This document shows, piece by piece, positions 1-5,455 of a stretch of 5,929 bases of DNA. The stretch lies in contig JAJYCH010000332.1 of NCBI GenBank assembly GCA_021778575.1, positions 1 through 5,929 of the forward strand. The letters run 5' to 3'. Made by a program: the position numbers and the translations under genes. Position 1 is the stretch's first letter. Every line of letters begins with the position of its first letter. The notes beneath the pieces are model-generated. The model worked only from the letters and a program-made list of their open reading frames with translations. It ran no database searches and had not been told where the DNA came from. This stretch comes from Planctomycetota bacterium. Its GTDB lineage: Bacteria > Planctomycetota > Planctomycetia > Isosphaerales > Isosphaeraceae.

Positions 1-216
1 AGTCTTCCCTCCTCCGACCGAACCGGTCACGATGTTCGCTTCATTCCGGCCTCGGTTCCGGTGACCACGGGCCATGTTTTGAGACGGACTTCCCCGAGGG
101 TTCCCCCTTTGAAGGACCTCGACCGGGCGATCGATCCTCGCGCCTGATAGAGATCGACAAATCACCGACTTGATCTTCAGTTCCGCCAAGACAAGAGTCG
201 AGAGGGAGTTCGGGCC
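1..216. other. Stretch without a convincing gene, upstream of the RND remnant
   Basis: No gene can be supported here. One + strand frame is open from the window edge to a TGA at 62-64 and reads as a short tail ending in FASFRPRFR; it could be the last residues of an upstream gene, but there is too little to judge. Just before the RND remnant there is a good ribosome binding site, GAGGGAG at 202-208, eight bases ahead of the ATG at 217. This suggests the start region of the broken pump gene is still in its original setting. Confidence 0.4.
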
Positions 217-467
217 ATGAATCCAACGGTGTTCGCGATGAGGCGTCCGGTCACGACATCGGCATGAGCCCCGAACAGGTCGAGGGGTTCATCGTCAGCC
301 AGTTGGAGCTTTATTTCCAGTACGTCGACGGCGTCCAGGATATCAACACCCGGAGCATCCAGCAGGTTTCGCTCTGCGAACTGTCGTTCTTTCCCGGCAC
401 CGAGATGGGCCAGGCGATGGCCCAGGTGGTGGCCATGTCCGACCGGGCGATGTCGTGGCCTTCATGA
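217..467 (+). pseudogene. Remnant of an RND-family efflux transporter permease (AcrB/CusA-like), deleted and frameshifted
   Basis: Two pieces of an RND pump N-terminus can be read. From the ATG at 217 the first frame gives MNPTVFAMRRPVTT, the usual cytoplasmic start just before the first membrane helix, then meets a TGA at 265-267. A second frame, from about 258, gives IGMSPEQVEGFIVSQLELY and continues through a VDGVQDINTRSIQQVSL stretch and an FFPGTEMGQAMAQVVAM stretch, matching the first periplasmic porter segment of this family. In intact members some 35-45 residues, including the first membrane helix, lie between these parts. They are missing, and the join also changes frame. The second piece stops at 465-467 after about 67 residues, while intact pumps exceed 1000. 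The remnant cannot make a transporter. The family assignment is from memory of conserved motifs, not alignment, but the match is long and ordered. Confidence 0.8.
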
Positions 468-607
468 AACAGATCCTCGACGAAGCCCGGTCGAGGCGTC
501 ATGACATGATCACCCACTACACCGTGGACGATCTCCTGGTCGCTCTCGGTTTCTCCAAGCCCAAATCCAGCAAGCCGGCAGCCGCTCGCCGCACCTCTCC
601 CCCTTGA
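464..607 (+). CDS. Short unrecognised ORF, possibly the tail of a lost gene
   Basis: This 47-codon frame starts with an ATG that overlaps the stop of the RND remnant and ends with TGA at 605-607. The protein begins MKQILDEARSRRHDMIT, has a hydrophobic-acidic patch VDDLLVALGF, and ends in a Lys/Ser/Pro/Ala-rich tail. I do not recognise it. About 35 of 47 codons end in G or C, as expected for a coding frame in this genome. The frame also stays open upstream of the ATG (GDVVAF), so it may be the C-terminal piece of a larger gene that was joined to the RND fragment by a deletion rather than a true small gene. No ribosome binding site suits the ATG. It overlaps the kinase gene antisense from 517 onward, so one of the two readings in that overlap is probably not under selection. 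Confidence 0.35.
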   Translation: MKQILDEARSRRHDMITHYTVDDLLVALGFSKPKSSKPAAARRTSPP

Positions 608-3099
608 GACGTCTTGAGTTCGGCCTCAAGCCGGTCTCGGATCGCTCGGGCGGGCTGGTGACCGAGCTCGACGGCCCGGTCGAGGTGGGTGATCGCGGCC
701 GATCGATCGCCTCGGGCGAGTTCGACCAGCCCGAGGTTATAACAAATCAGCGCTTGTTCGGCCCGCGACGAGACCAGGGTCAGTGCCTGGTTCAGGTCGT
801 CGGAGGCTTCGGCGAACCGCTTCGACTGGAACCGGAGAATGCCCCGATTCAGCGCGGCGACTCCCAGCGCCGGATTGATTTCCAGGGCCCGGGTATCGTC
901 GAGGATCGCGGCATCGATCTGCCCGAGCGCCCCGAGCGCGAGGGCTCGATTGTAGTAGCACTCGGCCGATTCGGGAGCCAGGGCGATCGCGACCCGGAAG
1001 GCGTTCGCGGACTCGTCGAACCGTTCGAGACGATAGGCCGTCAGCCCTTGATAGAAATTGAGCCAGAAGTCCTGCGGGCGAAGCACCAGGCCGAGCCGAA
1101 ATTGGTCGGCGGCGGTCGCGAAATCGCCGGCTCGGATCAGCGACACGCCCAGATCAAAATGGTCGCGAGCCGATCTCGGCGGCGCGGTAAACGCCGCCGA
1201 GTCATTCCCTCGCCCCAGGATGGTCCGTCGTTCGCGGTCGATCGCCGAGGACGGACCGAGGAGCGTCTCCGCGTCGTCGAGAACGCGGAGCCCCTCGTCG
1301 AGGGTGCGCTCTTGCTCGGATTCTTGGGCCATCCGGACGCTGAGGTTGACCCAGGCCAGCGTGAAGTCGAGCAGATCGGCCCGGACGTTCGGATGGAGCT
1401 GGCCGAGCGGGTCGCGGAGTTGTTCGCGGCCCCGCCAGATCTCCCGGCCCCGGTCGATCATGACGCGAGCTTCGGCGGGCGGAGGCGGGTCGATTCCGTA
1501 CCGGAACCGGACGAGCTCGGCCAGTCTGTGAAGCTCATCGGCCTTCGAGCGGCACCGGGCCAGGGCGAGCCCTTTGTCCAGACCGTCGAGAAGCGGCACC
1601 CAGGTCGCCGGGTCGTAAGAGACCGCGCCGGGCAGGGCCTTCGCCAGGGCCTGGCCCCGCTTCAAGACTCGTGCGGCCTCGGCGTACTGGCGACGATCCA
1701 GATCGGTTAAGCCATCGTGCAGCGCCGACTCGACCTCGCGGACCCGCTGGAGATAGATCGCCCGGAGCAACCCCAGCGCCGAACACGCCACGACCACCGC
1801 GACCACCAGCACCATCAACCGGGGGAGCCCTTGCGGGCTTCGACGCCGCCAGTTTCGCCAGCGTTCGGCCAGGCTTCGGTTCGGGACCCCTCGGAGCGGC
1901 TGGCCGTCGAGAAACCGCCGAAGATCGGCCGCGAGCGACTCCGCATCGGGATAGCGAGCCGCCGGGTCGGGCTGGAGACAGCGGGCGACCAGGTCGGCAA
2001 GGCCGATCGAAACCCGGGGATTGCGGCGAGTCAACGAGACCCGAACTCCGGAGGCCGACCTCGCCCCCCCCAACGCCTCGTCGAGAACCGCCCCCAGCGC
2101 GTAAAGGTCGGCCCGGCCATCGACTCGCGTGGTGGTCGGCCGCCCCTCGACGACCGAGACCAGCGCCTCGGCTTGCTCGGGCGCCATGTAACCCGGCGTG
2201 CCGCCCAGCTCCGTCGGCGGTGGTTCGCCCGCCGCGATCGGTTCCCGAGCCAGGTGAAAATCGAGGAGCATCGGCTGGCCATCGCCGGCGATCAGGATAT
2301 TCGACGGCTTGATGTCCATATGAACGAAATCACGCTCGTGCGCCGATCGCAGACCTTCGGCCAGGCAAAGTCCAATCCAGGCGATCGCATCGACATACGA
2401 CGACCGAGCGAGCTGGCGGCGGAACGGTCCGCGAACCTCGACGCGAGCCGGCAAACCGCGCTGGATCTGGTCGAGAGCCTCGATGAGCTGGCTCCCCGTC
2501 CGCCGGGACGGTTCCACGCCGCGCAGCAGGTCGAGAACCTGAGCGAGCGAGGCCCCTCCGAGAAACGGCATGCAAAACACCTGGAGCGACCTCTGCGGCA
2601 GCCGCTGCGCCGAGTAGAGCGGCACGATGTTCATATGCTGGAGCCGGGCCAGCGAGAGATGTTCGCCGCGACCCAGCGGGGCCACCTTGACCACGACCGG
2701 CCGGTCCGCCAGAGCGGCCTCGGTCGCCAGAAACACTTTGCCGAGAACCCCCCTGCCCAGCTCCCGGATCAGATGAAACCCGCCCAGTTCGTCCCCTTCA
2801 CCGGGTAAGCGAGCGGTCGAGGTCGGCGCGGCCTCCATCAGCCGCTGACAGTCGAGCAACAGCTCCAGCTCGGGCCACCAGCGCGGGAACCGGGCGGCGA
2901 AGTCGCGAGGGTCGACCGTCAGTCCCGCTTCCTGCCGGAGGCAGAACTCTTCAAAGATCAAGCGGATGGCGATCTCATCATCGATTTCGGGAACCAGAAA
3001 TTCTTCGGCCGTCGGACGTTCGCCACGTTGCCAGGCGGCCACCATCGCCTCGACCCGAGGATTGGCCAGAGGGTCGAACATGTCGATCCGGGTGTCCAT
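517..3099 (-). CDS. Membrane Ser/Thr protein kinase with extracytoplasmic TPR domain (860 aa)
   Basis: A Hanks-type kinase. Residues 1-100 form the N-terminal helical region common in planctomycetal kinases. The kinase domain spans about 107-400: glycine loop GRGVLGKV (115-122), ATP-site Lys138, probable helix-C Glu146, catalytic loop HMDIKPSN (260-267, Asp262, Lys264, Asn267), metal-binding Asp280 in DFHLA, APE 306-308, Asp331, and Arg382. A basic stretch RWRNWRRR (413-420) precedes one membrane helix at about 428-450, which puts the kinase inside and the C-terminus outside. A TPR-like segment lies at 455-485 and about five clear TPRs at 644-815, likely a protein-binding sensor domain. Two motif changes stand out: HRD is HMD (a non-RD kinase) and DFG is DFH; other catalytic residues are intact, so activity is likely. 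It is the last gene of the minus-strand block, 20 bases after the sigma gene, with a weak GAGAG site seven bases before the ATG. The last ~28 residues run antisense to the 464-607 ORF and may be a read-through tail. Confidence 0.95.
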   Translation of the reverse strand: MDTRIDMFDPLANPRVEAMVAAWQRGERPTAEEFLVPEIDDEIAIRLIFEEFCLRQEAGLTVDPRDFAARFPRWWPELELLLDCQRLMEAAPTSTARLPGEGDELGGFHLIRELGRGVLGKVFLATEAALADRPVVVKVAPLGRGEHLSLARLQHMNIVPLYSAQRLPQRSLQVFCMPFLGGASLAQVLDLLRGVEPSRRTGSQLIEALDQIQRGLPARVEVRGPFRRQLARSSYVDAIAWIGLCLAEGLRSAHERDFVHMDIKPSNILIAGDGQPMLLDFHLAREPIAAGEPPPTELGGTPGYMAPEQAEALVSVVEGRPTTTRVDGRADLYALGAVLDEALGGARSASGVRVSLTRRNPRVSIGLADLVARCLQPDPAARYPDAESLAADLRRFLDGQPLRGVPNRSLAERWRNWRRRSPQGLPRLMVLVVAVVVACSALGLLRAIYLQRVREVESALHDGLTDLDRRQYAEAARVLKRGQALAKALPGAVSYDPATWVPLLDGLDKGLALARCRSKADELHRLAELVRFRYGIDPPPPAEARVMIDRGREIWRGREQLRDPLGQLHPNVRADLLDFTLAWVNLSVRMAQESEQERTLDEGLRVLDDAETLLGPSSAIDRERRTILGRGNDSAAFTAPPRSARDHFDLGVSLIRAGDFATAADQFRLGLVLRPQDFWLNFYQGLTAYRLERFDESANAFRVAIALAPESAECYYNRALALGALGQIDAAILDDTRALEINPALGVAALNRGILRFQSKRFAEASDDLNQALTLVSSRAEQALICYNLGLVELARGDRSAAITHLDRAVELGHQPARAIRDRLEAELKTSQGGEVRRAAAGLLDLGLEKPRATRRSSTV

Positions 3100-3119
3100 A
3101 GCGCGACTCTCGATTCCAT

Positions 3120-3713
3120 TCAGCGCGGTGTTCCGAGCATCCGGGACGTTCGCGAACGCTGCTCGGCCAGGCGCTTCGCCAGCTCGTAGATGATCCGTCG
3201 GACACTGCTCGGGTGCATCCCGGTCCGGGCCGCGATCTCGGCCAGCGGCAACCCCTGACGCTTGAGTCGAAAGACCTCGGCGTGAGCCGGCGGACTGGTC
3301 TCAAGAATCATTTCCCAGAGTTCCACGGCCTGGACCACCTGGCTCGGCCGGGGCTGGCTCGATAGCGGTAACGCGGGCGACGCATCGGGCGGCAGCGATC
3401 GCTCGGCCTTGAGCGCTCCACGGTTCCGTCGGCAATGAAGAAAGAAATGGTTCGAGGCCACCCGGGCGAGAAACGCGCTCAGGTGGTCGCGATCCTGGAA
3501 TTGCCAGCCTTCGGAGCGATAAGTCACCAGCAGGTCGGCCCAGACCGACTGGATAACATCCATCGAATCAAACTTCGAGCGAAGCACCGGGGTCAGGCGA
3601 CGCCGGACCATCGAACGCAACAGCGGTTCGTAGTCGCGAAAGACGCGCTCGGCGGCCGAATCTTCGCCGTTCGCCAGCTTCACCAGGAGCGTATCGAGCG
3701 GGGAGGAATTCAC
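3120..3713 (-). CDS. ECF-type RNA polymerase sigma factor, kinase-associated (197 aa)
   Basis: This protein directs RNA polymerase core enzyme to a dedicated promoter set. Region 2 covers about 20-98 and contains the FDSMDVIQSVW stretch (48-58) typical of planctomycetal ECF factors, followed by the aromatic/basic FLARVASNHFFLHCRRNR segment used in promoter melting and -10 contact. A Pro/Ser-rich linker (107-123) leads to region 4 at about 128-185, with a helix-turn-helix LAEIAARTGMHPSSVRRII near 157-175. I use the GTG at 3711-3713 as start because AAGGAG at 3722-3727 lies eight bases in front of it; the TTG two codons upstream would leave only two bases. No anti-sigma factor of the usual zinc-binding or single-TM type is encoded next to it; its neighbours are a Pro/Ser/Thr-rich membrane protein and a Ser/Thr kinase. 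ECF groups genomically linked to Ser/Thr kinases are known in Planctomycetes, which suggests control by phosphorylation (inference). Confidence 0.93.
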   Translation of the reverse strand: MNSSPLDTLLVKLANGEDSAAERVFRDYEPLLRSMVRRRLTPVLRSKFDSMDVIQSVWADLLVTYRSEGWQFQDRDHLSAFLARVASNHFFLHCRRNRGALKAERSLPPDASPALPLSSQPRPSQVVQAVELWEMILETSPPAHAEVFRLKRQGLPLAEIAARTGMHPSSVRRIIYELAKRLAEQRSRTSRMLGTPR

Positions 3714-3721
3714 GATCAAAA

Positions 3722-3727
3722 CTCCTT
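3722..3727 (-). promoter_or_regulatory. Ribosome binding site that fixes the sigma factor start
   Basis: On the minus strand this reads AAGGAG, followed by eight bases and then GTG at 3713-3711. The only longer option in frame is TTG at 3719-3717, which is just two bases from the site and too close. The gene therefore most likely starts with GTG and the product begins MNSSPLD. The site lies wholly in the 24-base gap after the upstream gene's stop codon, so translation can re-initiate within one mRNA. Confidence 0.75.
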
Positions 3728-3737
3728 CGCGAACCGA

Positions 3738-4871
3738 TCAGAGTCCCGGAAACACCACCGGGCTCACACCGTCGGGTCCGCCCTGTTCTTGCTCGCGAAC
3801 CCGCCGGAGTCGAAGCGCAACCTCGACGGCGACAACCGAGACCGAGACCGCCAGCGAGGCCGCGATCAGCCCGATCGGCCCTCGAAGCTCGGGCATCGAC
3901 GAGGTCAGACCGTCGAGCGGTTCGAGGAATTGATTGATCGCCCGATCGAGGACCGAGTGATCGAACGGCAAGAAACTCTGGATCATCTCGGCCAGAGCCG
4001 GCTCGGGCACGTTGGTTGGGTCGGACAATTCCGGCTGGCTCTCGGTCGCCCGTTCCAGGTTGGGAGCGAACCCGACGTCGGACGATCGCGCGTCTTCCGG
4101 GACAATCGGAACCTCGGGAGCAGCGGCGACGCCCACGCCCCCCCTGGTCACGGACGCCGGGAGTGCCACCGCGGTGATCGGCACGGCGGCCGGAGCCGGT
4201 CCGAGCGGCAGGGTCGTTGTCACCTGTCCCCGGACCGGTTCCGGACTCGACCCCGCCGCCGTCGACGACGCGGCCCCGACCAGGCCCACAACCGGCAGGG
4301 TCAGGCCCGGCGACACCGGACCCGGTTCGGTCGGGGTGGAGCTTGCCTCGAACCGGGCCGAGGTCAGAACCAGTTCGGACGGCGAACGCCCGAGCGAGAA
4401 CGACGTCTCCGCCCGCGAAACCAGCGCCGGCGGGATCGACGCGGGCGGACTGGCGATCGGCTCCGTCTGCGCTCTCGACCCGCGAGTGGCCGGCTCAACC
4501 AGAGGACCGCTGGAAGCCGGGATCTCGGTCTCCGTGGGCTTGGGTGTCGGTCCGATGTCCGAATTCTCGACCGCTGCTGCCTGCGGTTGACTGATCGACT
4601 CGGTCGACAGGCCACCGGCCGGAGCCGACAACGCCGGAGACACGGAACAAACCACGGTCCGCGACTCGACCATGGCGTTCGAGCCGGACGAGGGATCACC
4701 GCCGGGATTCACCGGGCCACTCGACAACGGAGCCGTCTCGGCCTGCCAGCCCACGGGACGCGCAAAATGATCCCAGACCGGAGCCAGCGCCATCTGGCTC
4801 GGCAATCGCCGGTCTTCGAGCAGCTCGACAACGAGCGCGGGCCTGGTCTTCCGAGCCGGGAGCAATTCCAT
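3738..4871 (-). CDS. Pro/Ser/Thr-rich single-pass membrane protein with planctomycetal LEDR-type N-terminal motif (377 aa)
   Basis: Function unknown. The N-terminus carries VELLEDRRLPS (15-25), the LE-x-LEDR-x-L-S type motif found near the start of many planctomycetal exported or surface proteins; there is no ordinary hydrophobic signal peptide. Residues about 27-290 are low-complexity and rich in Pro, Ser, Thr, Ala and Val, probably disordered. A short amphipathic part follows (AEMIQSFLPFDHSVLDRAINQFL, about 294-316), then one membrane helix at about 331-353 with a basic RLRRVRE just behind it, suggesting a long outer part and a short cytoplasmic tail. The start is supported by GGAG at 4879-4882 seven bases before the ATG. 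The gene is first in the block and ends 24 bases before the sigma gene, so a job as membrane partner, sensor or anti-sigma-like regulator is plausible, but no anti-sigma domain is visible. A longer antisense ORF covers it; the motif, the membrane helix and the operon spacing favour this strand. Confidence 0.8.
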   Translation of the reverse strand: MELLPARKTRPALVVELLEDRRLPSQMALAPVWDHFARPVGWQAETAPLSSGPVNPGGDPSSGSNAMVESRTVVCSVSPALSAPAGGLSTESISQPQAAAVENSDIGPTPKPTETEIPASSGPLVEPATRGSRAQTEPIASPPASIPPALVSRAETSFSLGRSPSELVLTSARFEASSTPTEPGPVSPGLTLPVVGLVGAASSTAAGSSPEPVRGQVTTTLPLGPAPAAVPITAVALPASVTRGGVGVAAAPEVPIVPEDARSSDVGFAPNLERATESQPELSDPTNVPEPALAEMIQSFLPFDHSVLDRAINQFLEPLDGLTSSMPELRGPIGLIAASLAVSVSVVAVEVALRLRRVREQEQGGPDGVSPVVFPGL

Positions 4872-4950
4872 CGAGACGCTCCAGCGATGGTCCGATTGAG
4901 TTCAAGACGCGGCGGTCGAGAGATCGGCAGGCCGTCGGGGGAAACGACCG

Positions 4951-5061
4951 AAAGGAGGTAACCGACTCTGAGTGGAGCGAAAGACCGATCGCGACAATCC
5001 TCGGCATCCCGCCAAGGTGAGCCCGTCGGTCCACCGAGCAATGGATTGTACTTCAATCTAG
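4951..5061 (+). CDS. Possible leader peptide or small ORF behind a consensus Shine-Dalgarno sequence
   Basis: AAAGGAGGT at 4951-4959 is a near-perfect complement of the 16S rRNA tail, stronger than the site of any accepted gene in this window. There is no ATG behind it, but GTG at 4972-4974 opens a 29-codon frame (VERKTDRDNPRHPAKV...) to TAG at 5059-5061, with a spacing of 13 bases from the GGAGG core. CTG at 4968-4970, nine bases away, would open a 35-codon frame to TGA at 5073-5075. Neither peptide resembles a known family. If translated, it lies about 180 bases ahead of a strong intrinsic terminator, so it might be a leader peptide. The alternative, a chance purine-rich run, cannot be excluded. 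Confidence 0.25.
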
Positions 5062-5063
5062 AA

Positions 5064-5087
5064 CATCTTGGGTGACTCCATCTTGGG
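5064..5087 (+). repeat. 9-base direct repeat CATCTTGGG, 15-base period
   Basis: CATCTTGGG occurs at 5064-5072 and again at 5079-5087, separated by six bases. It sits at the edge of the AT-richer island in the divergent intergenic region, where a regulator could control one or both flanking units. The period of 15 is not a whole number of helical turns, so two sites on the same DNA face are not implied. It may be chance. Confidence 0.4.
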
Positions 5088-5239
5088 CGGAGGAAAGATT
5101 TGCCGTCAAGACCATGCACTCTTGCACCGGACGGCTTTCGGACAATTTCTGGTTTTCGGGCGCGCTTCGGGGCCGGTCGCGCAAGGCAATGTCTGGGAAG
5201 GGATGATGAGCGTCGTCTTTTCAGGAGAGACCTATCCGG

Positions 5240-5280
5240 GACGTCTCGGGCCAGTCGAGAGGCCCGAGGCGTCTGTTTCT
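5240..5280 (+). terminator. Strong Rho-independent terminator on the + strand
   Basis: GACGTCTCGGGCC (5240-5252) pairs with GGCCCGAGGCGTC (5261-5273) through all 13 positions, with a single G-U pair in the RNA, and encloses an eight-base loop AGTCGAGA. It is followed directly by the T-rich TGTTTCT. Read on the minus strand, the hairpin has no T-run behind it, so the direction is +. No accepted + strand gene lies upstream within the window's intergenic region, so it must end a small RNA or leader transcript, protect the minus-strand promoter area from read-through, or act as an attenuator for the gene at 5456. Confidence 0.7.
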
Positions 5281-5455
5281 CGCCGACCCGCCCAGCAGGG
5301 ATGACGCGGAAAGGCGACGAACGGTCTGCGGTCTTCTCCTTCAAAACGGACGCTGACGGCCCTGGTCCACCGAGACGGTCCCTTGGCGGGTCCGGATTTC
5401 TCATCCCGAACCAGGTCCAACTTTCCCGAAGCTCACAACCTTTGGAGTCGTCCCG

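Larger units (their letters stand above)
4872..5455. other. Divergent intergenic region, 584 bases
   Basis: This region separates the minus-strand signalling block from the + strand gene at 5456. Several frames are open here, but none has a credible domain together with a start site, so I treat the long ones as chance ORFs of a GC-rich sequence. It must contain promoters for both directions; I cannot identify a convincing -35/-10 pair. An AT-richer island lies at about 5040-5070, inside otherwise GC-rich DNA, and is the likeliest promoter area. The Shine-Dalgarno/leader ORF, direct repeat and terminator found here are listed separately. Confidence 0.6.

Noticed and set aside
1..64. Open + strand frame ending in FASFRPRFR at the TGA 62-64, possible tail of an upstream gene
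   Set aside because: Only about 20 codons are visible and they match nothing I know; other frames are also open here.
604..2808. Two long + strand ORFs (368 and 363 codons, same frame, separated by one stop) antisense to the kinase gene
   Set aside because: They mirror the high third-position G/C of the kinase gene, are full of Arg/Gly/Pro/Asp without any domain, have no ribosome binding site, and the kinase on the other strand has unmistakable motifs over the same stretch.
3714..3719. TTG at 3717-3719 as the start of the sigma factor
   Set aside because: It lies only two bases from the AAGGAG site, whereas the GTG at 3711-3713 has the ideal eight-base spacing.
3435..4961. 508-codon + strand ORF antisense to the sigma factor and the Pro/Ser/Thr-rich protein
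   Set aside because: It crosses two genes that have clear motifs and ribosome binding sites on the minus strand; its translation is an Arg/Gly/Gln-rich low-complexity product typical of an antisense shadow.
5240..5273. Hairpin as a terminator for minus-strand transcripts or as a palindromic operator
   Set aside because: There is no T-run on the minus-strand side, and the wobble pair plus the T-rich tail on the + side fit an RNA terminator better than a protein-binding palindrome.
5068..5304. 78-codon + strand ORF (MGDSILGGGK...) in the intergenic region
   Set aside because: It runs straight through the terminator hairpin, has no good ribosome binding site and no family resemblance.
4709..5404. 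231-codon minus-strand ORF covering most of the divergent intergenic region
   Set aside because: No recognisable domain, low-complexity Arg/Pro/Ser composition, it runs through the terminator stem and overlaps the better supported start of the gene at 3738-4871 in another frame.
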